64,000 nucleotides of DNA from contig NZ_VLLF01000011.1 in assembly GCF_007830545.1 (NCBI RefSeq), positions 62,001 through 126,000 on the forward strand, given 5' to 3'. The notes beneath the pieces were generated by a model. It searched no databases and was not told the origin of the DNA. It worked only from the letters and a program-made list of their open reading frames with translations. Within the stretch, counting starts at the first letter, position 1, and the number at the start of each line of letters is the position of its first letter. This DNA comes from Roseibium hamelinense (GTDB lineage: Bacteria > Pseudomonadota > Alphaproteobacteria > Rhizobiales > Stappiaceae). Below are positions 43,089 to 52,894 of this stretch, piece by piece. Both the position numbers and the translations under genes were made by a program.

Positions 43089-44527
43089 CCAAGAAAAAAA
43101 GTGCTTCGATGGCCTTTGATGTCTCCTTGAAACGTTGGGTGTCCGCCGTCGCCACCTTGATGATGTTGGCAGCGGCATTTCAGCCCGCAAGTGCCGTTGC
43201 CGAGGCATTCCCGCCCAAAATTCACATAGCAGCCGGTGAGCGCGTTCAATCCCGCGTTGTAAGCGTTGGGATAGGACGTTCAACCGTGGTTGATCTGGCT
43301 GAAGAAGTGGCCGACGTGTTCGTTTCGAATCCTGAAGTTGCTGACGCGGTGGTCCGGTCTTCCCACAGGGTCATCATCCTGGGTAATGCTGCTGGCCAGG
43401 CAACCGTCGTGCTGTTCAGCCGTTCCGGGCGCGAACTCGCAAGTTTCAACCTCAGGGTCGAGCCGGACACATCGGATTTGTCGGCGATCATCCAGCGCAT
43501 GTTGCCGCGTGCCAACGTCACTGCGGAATCGATCAACGGCAATATAATCCTGTCTGGCACCGCCAGCAGCACTGCGGATGCACAGCGCGCTGCCGATATT
43601 GCTGCCCGATTTGCTGGAGAGGGGGTAAGCCCGACTTCAATCCTCAATATGATTGCGGTTAAAGACCAAGATCAGATCCATCTAAAGGTGACTGTTGCCG
43701 AGGTCGAAAGGTCGATCATCAAACAGCTTGGCGTGAACCTTAATGGAACAGTCGGCTTCGGTAACTACTCGGCAGGGTTCAACAATTCATCGAACTTCCC
43801 AGTCAATTCGTCGATTGTGAACCAGGCTGTCGGCGGCGGAACGTTTTTGTCCGGTGATACGAACATCACCGCCAGCATCGAGGCTCTTCAGCGCGACGGT
43901 GTGATTAGAACACTTGCCGAACCCACGCTGACTGCGATTTCCGGAGAAAATGCCTCGTTTCTTGCCGGTGGTGAGTTTCCCATTCCGATTTCGCAGGATG
44001 ACGGCGAGGTTACCGTTGAATTCAAGAAGTTTGGTGTCGGACTTGACTTTACGCCCATCGTTTTGTCGGGAGGCCGGATTAGCCTGCGTGTTAAAACGGA
44101 AGTCAGTGAACTGAGCAACGAAGGAGCGGTTTCGGCCGGCGGGATCACGATTTCGGCTTTGAAGGTGCGCCGCGCGGAATCCACCTTGGAGTTGCCCTCG
44201 GGCGGCACCCTTGTCATGGCCGGCTTGCTTCAAGAATCCTATACACAGTCACTCGACGGGGTCCCCGGGCTTATGCAGTTGCCGGTCCTCGGGGCCTTGT
44301 TCAAAAGCCGAGACTTTCTTAGGCAGCAGACAGAACTGGCGGTGTTTGTCACCCCATATGTCGTGAGCCCGATCGCCGCGAGCGAGATGACACGTCCTGA
44401 TCAGAACCTTATGCCACCGACGGACGCAGAAACCGTGTTCCTGAATCGTTTGAACAAAATATTCCGGACCTCAACGGACCCGGGGACTGAGCCTTATCAT
44501 GGCGAAGTCGGTTTCATATACAAGTGA
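43085..44527 (+). CDS. cpaC: Tad pilus secretin CpaC/RcpA
   Basis: A 480-residue outer-membrane secretin. It has a signal peptide (to about ASAVAEA), the pilus N-domain (STVVDLAEEVADVFVSNPEVADAVV), a BON-like segment (INGNIILSGTASSTADAQRAADIA) and the secretin domain from about residue 200 (VAEVERSIIKQLGVNL, TLAEPTLTAISGENASFLAGGEFPIPI, VPGLMQLPVLGALFKSRDF). It forms the ring through which the pilus exits. Translation is coupled to cpaB; cpaD follows after ten bases. Confidence 0.95.
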   Translation: MTKKKSASMAFDVSLKRWVSAVATLMMLAAAFQPASAVAEAFPPKIHIAAGERVQSRVVSVGIGRSTVVDLAEEVADVFVSNPEVADAVVRSSHRVIILGNAAGQATVVLFSRSGRELASFNLRVEPDTSDLSAIIQRMLPRANVTAESINGNIILSGTASSTADAQRAADIAARFAGEGVSPTSILNMIAVKDQDQIHLKVTVAEVERSIIKQLGVNLNGTVGFGNYSAGFNNSSNFPVNSSIVNQAVGGGTFLSGDTNITASIEALQRDGVIRTLAEPTLTAISGENASFLAGGEFPIPISQDDGEVTVEFKKFGVGLDFTPIVLSGGRISLRVKTEVSELSNEGAVSAGGITISALKVRRAESTLELPSGGTLVMAGLLQESYTQSLDGVPGLMQLPVLGALFKSRDFLRQQTELAVFVTPYVVSPIAASEMTRPDQNLMPPTDAETVFLNRLNKIFRTSTDPGTEPYHGEVGFIYK

Positions 44528-44537
44528 GGAGCGTCCT

Positions 44538-45245
44538 ATGATGCATAAATGGACATCCAATATCGGGTTCAGACCAGGTCGCCACGTGTTGCTTGCAGCG
44601 GCAATGGCCGTAGTGGCGGGGTGCCAGTCAAATACCTCGCAAACCGAATTGCTGGCTGCGAACGATTACCGGCTCAGGCATCCGATCGTTATCACAGAAC
44701 AACCCCAGACACTCGATTTGCCTGTAGGCTCTCACACGCGTTCGTTGAACCGTGATTTGAAAGATGCGGTTGCCCAGTTTGGGGCCGAATCCGTTCATCA
44801 TGGGAACGGGCGGGTGGATATGCAGGTGCCATCAGGTGCCGCCAACGAAGCAGCTGTTCATGAGGTTTCGAAGCAGGTGCGTGCAGCGCTGAAACGAGGC
44901 GGCGCGCGATCAGTCACGACCCGGAGCTATCCCGTCGGAGATGCCAAAGCTGATGCACCGATAAGGCTGTCTTATCCGAGATTGAAAGCGAGCGCTGGTC
45001 CGTGTGGTGAATGGCCAAAAAATATCGGTGGTTCGGTAAACCAGAACGTGGACTATGAGAACTTTGGATGTGCGACGCAGGCAAATCTGGCTGCTATGGT
45101 TTCGAATCCGGCGGACCTTCTAACGCCGCGGGCATCCGCACCAGCCGACCAAAACCGTCGTGCCACAGTTTACGAGAAATACCGCAAGGGTGAATCAACA
45201 GCTGCGGAATTCACGGAAGGTGTCGGCGCAGAAGTTGCCGAATAA
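44538..45245 (+). CDS. cpaD: CpaD-family pilus lipoprotein
   Basis: A 235-residue lipoprotein. The start at 44538 follows TGAGGA. A signal peptide ends in a lipobox with Cys29 (VVAGCQSN). The body matches CpaD: NDYRLRHPIVITEQPQTLDLPVG, and CGEWPKNIGG followed by NFGCATQANLAAMVSNPADLLTPR. CpaD lipoproteins act as pilotins or partners of the CpaC secretin in alphaproteobacterial Tad systems. It sits between cpaC and cpaE on one transcript. Confidence 0.92.
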   Translation: MMHKWTSNIGFRPGRHVLLAAAMAVVAGCQSNTSQTELLAANDYRLRHPIVITEQPQTLDLPVGSHTRSLNRDLKDAVAQFGAESVHHGNGRVDMQVPSGAANEAAVHEVSKQVRAALKRGGARSVTTRSYPVGDAKADAPIRLSYPRLKASAGPCGEWPKNIGGSVNQNVDYENFGCATQANLAAMVSNPADLLTPRASAPADQNRRATVYEKYRKGESTAAEFTEGVGAEVAE

Positions 45246-45269
45246 TCTTAGAGCGGGCGGCAGAATAAG

Positions 45270-46550
45270 ATGGCAAACCTAGATTACAGCAATCTTGATG
45301 CGCAGGCATCCGAACGCTTCGAGGACAATGGGAACCAAGGGATAAACATCCCTCCAGTTCCTCGGGTATCGATCCAGTGCTTTTGTGCTGAGCAAGAAAC
45401 CGCTCGGGTTGTTGATGCGGCAGCCGAAGACCGGCGAATGGCCAAGGCCCATGTCAAAACGAGCATGGGCGGCATCGAGGCAGCCATTCAACACTTTGCA
45501 CAGGCGCCCAGCCCGAATCTGATTGTGGTGCAGGTTTCCGGGGGGCGGGATAAGATCCTGCAAGACCTGGAAAATCTCGCCGAGCACTGCGATGCAGGAA
45601 CAAGTGTCATTGTTATTGGCTCAATCAACGACGTTACCTTCTACCGCGAACTCATCCACAAGGGCGTGAGCGAGTACCTGGTGACACCGGTTGATGTCTA
45701 TCAGTTCATTGGTGCTGTAAGTGATCTGTTTGGGGACCCTGACGCCGGTCCGCTTGGGCGCATCATCGCTTTCTTTGGTGTTAAAGGCGGATGTGGATCT
45801 TCCACCGTTGCACATAACGTTGCTTGGGCACTGGCACGAGAATTCCAGAATGAAGTCAGCGTGGTTGATATGGACCTTGCCTTCGGGACCGCAGGTCTCG
45901 ATTTCAACCAGGACCCGTTGCAAGGTATTTTCGAGGCGATATCGTCGCCCGAACGCCTGGATGAAACGCTGCTTGACCGGATTTTGTCCAAATGTTCGGA
46001 ACATCTGAACTTGTTGGCAGCGCCTGCCACCCTCGAACGCACATACGACTACAGTGAGACGAGCTTTGACTCTCTCATTGATATCATGCGCGGCACGACA
46101 CCGAATGTCGTTTTGGATATTCCCCACGCTTGGAATGCTTGGGTGAAAAGAACACTTGTTGCAGCAGATGACGTTGTGATGGTTGCTGAGCCGGATCTCG
46201 CAAATCTGCGAAACGCTAAAAACCTGGTTGATACGTTGAAGCAACTGAGGCCGAATGACAGGCCCCCGCATCTTGTGATCAACCGCTCCAATGTTCCAAA
46301 GCGTCCAGAAATCAAACCCGACGAATTTGCTGCAGCTCTCAATCTACAGATTCTATCGGTTCTGCCGTTTGAGCCACAATTGTTTGGAACGGCAGCCAAC
46401 AACGGCCAAATGATTGGCGAAGTTGATGAAAACCATGCCAGCGCGAGGCTTATAAAAGAAATCGCGCATGTTGTCTCGGGCAAGGCAGCTCCCGTTAAAA
46501 GCAAAAAGAATCCGTTAACCGCTTTGTTAACGAAACTCGGCAAAAAATAA
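45270..46550 (+). CDS. cpaE: Pilus localisation ATPase CpaE/TadZ
   Basis: A 426-residue protein with an N-terminal receiver-like domain without a clear phospho-acceptor cluster (about 30-150) and a C-terminal MinD/ParA-type ATPase. The deviant Walker A is FFGVKGGCGSST, followed by VVDMDLAFGTAGLDFN. TadZ/CpaE places the pilus machine at a cell pole. It ends with a basic tail (KSKKNPLTALLTKLGKK). It lies 24 bases after cpaD and 26 before cpaF. Confidence 0.93.
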   Translation: MANLDYSNLDAQASERFEDNGNQGINIPPVPRVSIQCFCAEQETARVVDAAAEDRRMAKAHVKTSMGGIEAAIQHFAQAPSPNLIVVQVSGGRDKILQDLENLAEHCDAGTSVIVIGSINDVTFYRELIHKGVSEYLVTPVDVYQFIGAVSDLFGDPDAGPLGRIIAFFGVKGGCGSSTVAHNVAWALAREFQNEVSVVDMDLAFGTAGLDFNQDPLQGIFEAISSPERLDETLLDRILSKCSEHLNLLAAPATLERTYDYSETSFDSLIDIMRGTTPNVVLDIPHAWNAWVKRTLVAADDVVMVAEPDLANLRNAKNLVDTLKQLRPNDRPPHLVINRSNVPKRPEIKPDEFAAALNLQILSVLPFEPQLFGTAANNGQMIGEVDENHASARLIKEIAHVVSGKAAPVKSKKNPLTALLTKLGKK

Positions 46551-46576
46551 CTCCTCAAAAAGGTTCTGGTGATTAG

Positions 46577-48061
46577 ATGTTTGGACGGCGCGGGACAAAG
46601 CAATCTGACGGTGCGACTGGACGGCCGATGGCGCCGCTGCCAGTCGAACCGGACCTTGCCCCGTCTATGGGAGCACCGGAGGCTAGCGCCGAGCCGACAA
46701 TGCCGCCGCCGCCTGCCGCAAGACCGGAACCCGAGACAGTTTCCGAAGAGCCGCCGAAGCGGAGAAAGACCGAAGATTACTACGCAACAAAAGCACAAAT
46801 ATTCAATGCTTTGGTTGAAGCGATCGATCTTTCGCAGTTAAGCCGGCTTGGACCTGAAGATGCGCGCGATGAAATCAGAGACGTCGTCAATGACATCATC
46901 GCTCTAAAAAATGTCGTCATGTCGATCTCCGAGCAGGAAGATCTGCTGGAAGACATCTGTAATGACGTTCTTGGATACGGTCCTCTGGAGCCGTTGCTGG
47001 CGAGGGATGACATCGCCGATATCATGGTGAACGGCGCCGAGACAGTCTACATCGAAACACAGGGCAAAGTTAAGCAAACCGCTGTTAGTTTCCGGGACAA
47101 TGCGCAGTTGATGAATATTTGTCAGCGCATCGTCAGTCAGGTCGGCCGCCGGGTCGATGACTCCAGCCCGATATGTGATGCGCGTTTGCCCGACGGCTCT
47201 CGCGTCAACGTCATTGCACCGCCGCTCGCAATCGACGGGCCAGCACTCACCATTCGTAAGTTTAAGCGCGATAAGCTGACACTCGACCAACTGGTGAAGT
47301 TTGGTTCGATTACGCCCGAAGGCGCAGCGATACTACAGATCATTGGGCGCTCAAGATGTAATGTCCTGATTTCTGGAGGTACGGGTTCTGGTAAAACGAC
47401 CCTTCTCAATTGCTTGACAGCTTACATCGAGAATACAGAGCGGATCATTACCTGCGAAGACTCCGCAGAACTTCAGCTTCAGCAACCGCATGTGGTCAGG
47501 CTCGAAACACGCCCGCCTAATCTTGAGGGTGAGGGTGAAATAACGATGCGGGACCTCGTCAAAAACTGCCTTCGTATGCGTCCGGAGCGCATTATTGTTG
47601 GTGAGGTGCGGGGACCCGAAGCATTTGACTTGCTGCAGGCAATGAACACGGGCCACGACGGGTCCATGGGTACATTGCACGCCAACTCGCCGCGCGAAGG
47701 CCTCTCACGTCTTGAGTCGATGATCACAATGGGAGGGTTTTCGCTTCCTTCGCGGACACTCCGGGAAATGATTGTCGCGTCGATTGACGTGGTTGTTCAG
47801 GCTGCGCGTCTTCGTGATGGATCCCGTCGGATCACCCACATAACTGAGGTCGTGGGAATGGAAGGCGATGTCATTATCACCCAAGACATTTTTCTTTACG
47901 ACATGGTCGGTGAAGATGCGAATGGCAATATCATAGGCCGTCACCGCTCCACCGGTATCGGGCGGCCGAAATTTTGGGATCGTGCAAGATATTTTGGCGA
48001 GGAAGCCCGTCTTGCTCAGGCTTTGGACGCGTCTGAAATGCCTGAATATGTGAGCGAATAG
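46577..48061 (+). CDS. cpaF: Pilus assembly ATPase CpaF/TadA
   Basis: A 494-residue hexameric secretion ATPase of the GspE/VirB11 class. After a disordered Pro-rich N-terminus (residues 1-60) come the N-domain ([21 protein letters not shown]), Walker [10 protein letters not shown], the Asp box and Walker B ([19 protein letters not shown]) and the His box ([21 protein letters not shown]). It powers both extension and retraction in Tad systems. It is coupled in position to TadB and TadC, which follow at 12-base spacings. Confidence 0.96.
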   Translation: MFGRRGTKQSDGATGRPMAPLPVEPDLAPSMGAPEASAEPTMPPPPAARPEPETVSEEPPKRRKTEDYYATKAQIFNALVEAIDLSQLSRLGPEDARDEIRDVVNDIIALKNVVMSISEQEDLLEDICNDVLGYGPLEPLLARDDIADIMVNGAETVYIETQGKVKQTAVSFRDNAQLMNICQRIVSQVGRRVDDSSPICDARLPDGSRVNVIAPPLAIDGPALTIRKFKRDKLTLDQLVKFGSITPEGAAILQIIGRSRCNVLISGGTGSGKTTLLNCLTAYIENTERIITCEDSAELQLQQPHVVRLETRPPNLEGEGEITMRDLVKNCLRMRPERIIVGEVRGPEAFDLLQAMNTGHDGSMGTLHANSPREGLSRLESMITMGGFSLPSRTLREMIVASIDVVVQAARLRDGSRRITHITEVVGMEGDVIITQDIFLYDMVGEDANGNIIGRHRSTGIGRPKFWDRARYFGEEARLAQALDASEMPEYVSE

Positions 48062-48073
48062 GGGCAGCTGATT

Positions 48074-49087
48074 GTGCTTGAGAGTCTGTCAAACCCCAAT
48101 GTCCAATTCTTACTCGTAGCCATATTGGTGTCGCTGAGCATCGGTGGGCTGATTTACGCTGCTTTCGAACCGACACTATCAGGCAGGAAACAGCGCGAAC
48201 AGCGTATGTCTTTCGTCGCTGAACGCCCGCAGTCTTCTGATCAGCGCAAGAGTGTGCGTGATACGAACCGAAAGAAAAAATCTGTTCAGGATCAACTCAA
48301 AGAATTTGAAGAACGTCAGAAGGCGAAGCAAAGCAAACAAAAGAACCTATCACTGACGATGCGGATCGAGCAGGCCGGGTTGACTTGGAGCCGCCGGCAA
48401 TTTGTTTTGTTCAGCCTCGCGGCGGGCGTTGTGTTCGGGGTTCTGGGTTTGGTCTTGGGTGGAGGTCTTCTTGTCGCAGCCGGGCTCGGGTTTGCAGGGG
48501 CATTTGGTTTCCCTCGTTGGTATTTGGGCTTTAAGAAGAAAAGCCGGCTAGACTCTTTCCTGGATGAGTTACCCAATGCCGTCGACATTATTGTTCGGGG
48601 CGTTCGCGCCGGTCTCCCGTTGTCAGACTGCATCCGGATTGTTGCGCGAGAGGCGCGAGATCCGGTGAAAACGGAATTTCAAAAGATACTTGAAACCCAG
48701 GTTATGGGGATTTCGCTGACTGAGGCGGTTCTCCGACTGCCCGATAGAGTGCCCGTGCCCGAGGCCAACTTCTTTGCTATCGTGATCTCTATTCAGCAGA
48801 AGGCAGGTGGCGGTCTTGCCGATGCTCTTGGGAATCTGGCCCGAGTTCTCCGTGGCCGAAAATCCATGAAAAGAAAAATTAAGGCAATGAGTTCAGAGGC
48901 AAAAGCTTCTGCTGGTATTATTGGGTCACTGCCAATATTCGTTACTGGTCTTTTATACCTTGTGGCCCCGGAATACATATCTGTTATTTTTACAGAGCCG
49001 TCTGGAAATTATGTCCTTATTGGTTGCGGGCTTTGGATGATGGTTGGCATATTTGTAATGCGTCAAATGATCAACTTTGACTTCTAG
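48074..49087 (+). CDS. tadB: Pilus inner-membrane platform protein TadB
   Basis: A 337-residue inner-membrane protein with an N-terminal anchor, a highly charged linker (KKKSVQDQLKEFEERQKAKQ), two central hydrophobic segments and a T2SSF domain (DELPNAVDIIVRGVRAGLPL and the second helix pair), ending in a C-terminal membrane segment. It starts at GTG 48074 behind GGGG. With TadC it forms the platform on which CpaF acts. Confidence 0.93.
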   Translation: MLESLSNPNVQFLLVAILVSLSIGGLIYAAFEPTLSGRKQREQRMSFVAERPQSSDQRKSVRDTNRKKKSVQDQLKEFEERQKAKQSKQKNLSLTMRIEQAGLTWSRRQFVLFSLAAGVVFGVLGLVLGGGLLVAAGLGFAGAFGFPRWYLGFKKKSRLDSFLDELPNAVDIIVRGVRAGLPLSDCIRIVAREARDPVKTEFQKILETQVMGISLTEAVLRLPDRVPVPEANFFAIVISIQQKAGGGLADALGNLARVLRGRKSMKRKIKAMSSEAKASAGIIGSLPIFVTGLLYLVAPEYISVIFTEPSGNYVLIGCGLWMMVGIFVMRQMINFDF

Positions 49088-49099
49088 CGGGGGGCGCAC

Positions 49100-50068
49100 T
49101 TGGAGAATCTGCTCGGCACACAAATGATTGCAGCAATCCTCGCTATGATTGCCGTATCGGGAACCGTTTTCACTGTTGTGATGCCATTCTTCGAGCGGGA
49201 TGCACTCAAGTCTCGCATGAAATCTGTTGCTATTGAGCGCGACAAACTCAGGGCGCGCGAAAGGGCGCGTGTTGCTGCCGAAAGCACCCAAGCCCGGACG
49301 GCGATACGTGCGCAGCCAAAGCAAAACCTGAAAAACATCGTTGACCGCCTTAATTTGCAAAAGGCATTTTCTGACGAAGATACACAAGCTAAACTTCGTA
49401 TGGCCGGCTTCCGAGGAACTGGTCCGCTCTACACGTTTGTTCTAGCTCGCCTGATCACGCCAATTGTGGTGTTTTTCATAGCGCTTTTTTATGTGTTCGC
49501 GTTTTTGCCAGATACATATCCGTCAATAACAAAGGTTTGTATTGCTCTTGTGCTTGGCGGCATTGGTACGTTTGGGCCGAACATCTACTTGAAAAATAAA
49601 ATCACCAAACGTCAGGCAGATATCAGGAGAGCATGGCCAGACACACTCGACTTGATGCTTATCTGCGTCGAATCAGGCATGTCGATTGAGGCGGCTTTCC
49701 ACCGTGTTGCAGAAGAAATTGGAACACAGTCGATACCGCTTGCTGAAGAACTTTCGCTCACCAACGCCGAGCTTTCATACCTCAGTGACCGTCGTCAAGC
49801 TTACGAAAATCTTGGCGCGAGAACCGGTGTTGAAGGCGTCAAGAACGTCATGATGGCCCTGATACAGGCTGAACGCTACGGAACACCGGTGGGGCAAGCA
49901 ATCCGTGTTATGGCCGACGACAACCGTGAGGCGCGCATGCAGGAGGCGGAAAAGAAGGCTGCATCTTTGCCGCCTAAGCTGACCGTGCCTATGATTGTGT
50001 TTTTCCTGCCGGTATTGTTCGTGATCATTATGACGCCCGCGGCATTCCAAATAATGGACGCATTTTAG
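49100..50068 (+). CDS. tadC: Pilus inner-membrane platform protein TadC
   Basis: A 322-residue paralogue of TadB with the same layout. The T2SSF domain reads WPDTLDLMLICVESGMSIEAAFHRVAEE, and the C-terminus ends in a hydrophobic pair (LTVPMIVFFLPVLFVIIMTPAAF). The start is TTG at 49100 with GGGGGG upstream; a non-ATG start may keep it below TadB levels. It is the last gene of the plus arm of the pilus locus. Confidence 0.92.
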   Translation: MENLLGTQMIAAILAMIAVSGTVFTVVMPFFERDALKSRMKSVAIERDKLRARERARVAAESTQARTAIRAQPKQNLKNIVDRLNLQKAFSDEDTQAKLRMAGFRGTGPLYTFVLARLITPIVVFFIALFYVFAFLPDTYPSITKVCIALVLGGIGTFGPNIYLKNKITKRQADIRRAWPDTLDLMLICVESGMSIEAAFHRVAEEIGTQSIPLAEELSLTNAELSYLSDRRQAYENLGARTGVEGVKNVMMALIQAERYGTPVGQAIRVMADDNREARMQEAEKKAASLPPKLTVPMIVFFLPVLFVIIMTPAAFQIMDAF

Positions 50069-50097
50069 GGCAGTCAACGCGGGGACTGAACATAAGT

Positions 50098-50119
50098 GCT
50101 GAAAACGCGTTTCTTCAGC
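50098..50119. terminator. Possible bidirectional terminator between tadC and tadD
   Basis: GCTGAA (50098-50103) and TTCAGC (50114-50119) flank AACGCGTTTC in the 53-base gap between the two convergent stops. The stem is short and no long T-run follows on either strand, so the call is tentative. Confidence 0.3.
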
Positions 50120-50121
50120 CG

Positions 50122-50907
50122 TTATCCCTGTTGGCGTTTTTGAAGCATCTGGCGCAGATAGGCGATGTTTGCTTCTGCCTGCTTGGGGTCAATCTCTGCC
50201 TGTGCCACCTGAATAGCTTGGTCGAACTTACCTTGAAGTCCAAGAACAAGTGCCAGGTTTTGCCGAATCCTGCTGTCGGCTGTTGGCAGGGCTGCTGCCT
50301 TTTTGAGGGTGTACTCCGCCTTGGGGAGATCGTCGGTCAAAAGATACGATAGGGCCAGATTGTTCAAAAGGGTCGGCTCGTTCGGTACGATTTTTAGGGC
50401 TTGATTGTACAGAGCTCTGGCTTGCTGGTGCTGTCCAAGCTGATCGTGTACAGCGGCCTCTGCTGACATGAGTTTCCAGTCTGGGGTTTCAGGCGTTTGA
50501 GCACGCTGCAGGACGTTCAAGGCTTCGTCGAACATGCCGTTCATAGCCAGGACTTTCCCATAGGCGGATGATATTTCGCGGTCATTTGGGTAAGTAATCA
50601 CGGCGCTCCGTAAAACAGCCATCGCCTGTGTGATTTGGCCATTGCGCTGCAACGCGTTTGCGTAACCGAGGATCGCGGAGCGGTCCTTTTCGTTGCGCGT
50701 GTAAGCATTGGTCCAGCGGGCAACCTGTTGACGAGCCTCGGTTGAGCCCGGTGCAACGTAAGCGGTGTTCGGTGTGGCCGAGTGAGTTCCGGTGCCGCCG
50801 TTTTTCGAAGAGGCGCATGCAGATACTATAACCGCCGCAGACAACACCAGACCAAGTCTCAGTGCTTTCAAACCGACTCGCCGCTGCGAATGTGTTGCGA
50901 CACCCAT
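50122..50907 (-). CDS. tadD: TadD-like tetratricopeptide lipoprotein
   Basis: A 261-residue lipoprotein with lipobox VIVSAC (Cys31) followed by about five TPR units (ILGYANALQRNGQITQAMAVL, YGKVLAMNGMFDEALNVL, EAAVHDQLGQHQQARALY, NNLALSYLLTDDLPKAEYTL, QNLALVLGLQGKFDQAIQVA). TadD proteins help secretin assembly in Tad pili. It is transcribed convergently with tadC, so it has its own promoter. An inverted TTAACC/GGTTAA element lies about 50 bases upstream of its start. Confidence 0.88.
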   Translation of the reverse strand: MGVATHSQRRVGLKALRLGLVLSAAVIVSACASSKNGGTGTHSATPNTAYVAPGSTEARQQVARWTNAYTRNEKDRSAILGYANALQRNGQITQAMAVLRSAVITYPNDREISSAYGKVLAMNGMFDEALNVLQRAQTPETPDWKLMSAEAAVHDQLGQHQQARALYNQALKIVPNEPTLLNNLALSYLLTDDLPKAEYTLKKAAALPTADSRIRQNLALVLGLQGKFDQAIQVAQAEIDPKQAEANIAYLRQMLQKRQQG

Positions 50908-50957
50908 AATCGTCTCCTCACGGATCAGAAACTCAAACTCTAATTAGCAATAATCAA

Positions 50958-50978
50958 TTAACCCTAATGCATGGTTAA
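50958..50978. promoter_or_regulatory. TTAACC-N9-GGTTAA inverted repeat upstream of tadD
   Basis: TTAACC (50958-50963) and GGTTAA (50973-50978) are inverted copies with nine bases between; the right arm extends to ATGGTTAA, the complement of TTAACCAT, which also occurs upstream of cpaB. It lies between the divergent tadD and M17 aminopeptidase genes. Confidence 0.4.
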
Positions 50979-51071
50979 ACTTGCAGATTGCGAAACCGGT
51001 TATGGGAGTTGCCAAGTGGTGACCTAGTCAGTAGGTGTCGGAGCACATACCAGCCAAAGAGAGGTTTTGTC

Positions 51072-52463
51072 GTGCATCCAGCTCTTGTTCACCGCAACAG
51101 TGTCGATCAGGTGACGCGTGTTTTGGCCGTCAGTGAAAACACGCTGGCAGAAACCCTCAGCACTTTGAGCGACACGCAATTGGAATGGTGCAAACTCAAT
51201 GGCTTTACCGGCAAACAGGGCAGCGCACTCCTTTTACCTCGTGGCGAAAAAGGCGAAATGATTGCATTGTTCGGAACAAAACCAGATGGCTTGCATGAAA
51301 CGCTTGCGTTTGGCGCTGTGATTACTCTCCTGCCGGCTGGCGACTATGCGTTGGATCCAGCTTTCCCGGATCAAGAGCAGGCCACGCTCGGTTTCCTGCT
51401 TTCCAATTACGAGTTTGCCGCCTACAAGGCCGGGAAAGCCCCGGAATATCGGCTTGTTCAGCCGGAGGGCATTGATGTTGAAAAGCTTCTCCACATAGCC
51501 GAGGGCGTAAGACTCGCCCGCGACCTCATAAACACACCGGCGAACGATCTCGGTCCTGAGGAGCTCGCACTTGCCGTTAAGGACCTCTTCGACGCACATG
51601 AAGGTGAGGGCCGGATAGTTGCCGGTGACCATTTGCTGGCTGAGAACCTTCCGATGGTGCATGCGGTTGGCCGCGCCAGCCGTCGTGCTCCGCAGCTTGC
51701 CGATTTCTGCTGGGGTGCGCCTGATCACCCGAAAATCACGCTGGTCGGGAAGGGGGTTGTGTTCGATACGGGCGGGTTGAACATCAAGCCCGGAAATTCG
51801 ATGGCCCTTATGAAAAAAGATATGGGTGGAGCTGCGAATGTACTTGGCCTCGCCCTGATGATTATGGCGCGAAAGCTTCCTGTCCGGTTGCGGGTAATTG
51901 TGCCTTGTGTTGAGAACGCTATTTCCGGCAACAGTTTCCGGCCCGGTGATGTCTTGGAGAGCCGCAAAGGGCTAACGGTCGAAATTGGCAACACCGATGC
52001 CGAAGGACGCTTGATCCTCGCCGATGCATTGGCGCTTGCAAGCGAAGAAGAACCGGAATTTCTTATTGATATGGCAACACTGACAGGGGCTGCCCGTGTT
52101 GCTCTTGGTCCCGACTTGCCGCCATTTTTCACCGATAACGAGGCATTTGCCGATGAGCTTCAACTTGTGAGCGAAGCATCTGCCGACCCGGTCTGGCGTT
52201 TGCCGCTTTGGCAGCCCTACATGAAATATCTCGAAAGCCAGATTGCCGATATCAATCACATCAACACATCGGGGGCCGGGTTTGCTGGCTCCATTACTGC
52301 GGCATTATTTTTGTCCCGATTTGTTGAGGATACATCCAAATGGGCCCATTTCGACATTTATGGTTGGAGCCCGACCACGCGTCCAGGCAAACCGGCGGGC
52401 GGTGAGGCGCAAGCGATCAGAGCTCTGTTTGACCTCCTATGCGAGCGCTATGACAAAAAATAA
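51072..52463 (+). CDS. M17 leucyl-aminopeptidase-family protein
   Basis: A 463-residue cytoplasmic metallopeptidase. GTG at 51072, behind AGAGAGG, is preferred to an upstream in-frame start. The two-zinc site is built from KGVVFDTGGLNIKP, MKKDMGGAANVLG and the family hallmark NTDAEGRLILADAL. It removes N-terminal residues from peptides. The N-terminal domain differs from E. coli PepA and resembles the PepB-like alphaproteobacterial group. It is followed by a MarR-type regulator and an NlpC/P60 hydrolase, an arrangement that suggests peptide or wall-fragment processing. Confidence 0.92.
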   Translation: MHPALVHRNSVDQVTRVLAVSENTLAETLSTLSDTQLEWCKLNGFTGKQGSALLLPRGEKGEMIALFGTKPDGLHETLAFGAVITLLPAGDYALDPAFPDQEQATLGFLLSNYEFAAYKAGKAPEYRLVQPEGIDVEKLLHIAEGVRLARDLINTPANDLGPEELALAVKDLFDAHEGEGRIVAGDHLLAENLPMVHAVGRASRRAPQLADFCWGAPDHPKITLVGKGVVFDTGGLNIKPGNSMALMKKDMGGAANVLGLALMIMARKLPVRLRVIVPCVENAISGNSFRPGDVLESRKGLTVEIGNTDAEGRLILADALALASEEEPEFLIDMATLTGAARVALGPDLPPFFTDNEAFADELQLVSEASADPVWRLPLWQPYMKYLESQIADINHINTSGAGFAGSITAALFLSRFVEDTSKWAHFDIYGWSPTTRPGKPAGGEAQAIRALFDLLCERYDKK

Positions 52464-52522
52464 CGCAACCGAAACGAAATGATGGTTGTTTTTACCGGTA
52501 TCCGATAGGGGACTGCAAAAGT

Positions 52523-52873
52523 ATGCCGGTTGAAATGAGAGCGTCTCAGGCGTTGAGATTGCTGCACGATGTAAATTTGAGTCTGGTTCGCGGCAACGAC
52601 GCGGACCTATCGTCGCGCCAGCTCACGATCCTTTTAAAGGTCTATCTTGAACCGCCGCCGCATACAGTTAGGGGGCTTGCCGCTGAGCTGGATGTGACCA
52701 AGCCAGCGATCACACGTGCCTTGGACACTTTGGGCTCACTCAGATTGTTGTCTCGAAAGCGGGATGAAGCCGATCGCCGCAACGTCATCGTGACACGCAC
52801 CTTGGACGGTGCGCTCTATCTTGAGCGGCTGGGTGATCTGGTTGTTGAAAAAGCGCGGGCTCTAGCACGATAA
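52523..52873 (+). CDS. Small MarR-family regulator
   Basis: A 116-residue winged helix protein. The recognition region reads HTVRGLAAELDVTKPAITRALDTLGSLRLLSRKRDEADRRNVIV, the standard MarR helix-turn-helix plus wing. It lacks the long dimerisation helices of full-size MarR proteins, being 25-30 residues shorter. Its ligand is unknown. It lies between the aminopeptidase gene (60 bases) and the NlpC/P60 gene (22 bases) on one strand and could control them. Confidence 0.85.
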   Translation: MPVEMRASQALRLLHDVNLSLVRGNDADLSSRQLTILLKVYLEPPPHTVRGLAAELDVTKPAITRALDTLGSLRLLSRKRDEADRRNVIVTRTLDGALYLERLGDLVVEKARALAR

Positions 52874-52894
52874 GCCCGGTCTGGAGAGATTCGC

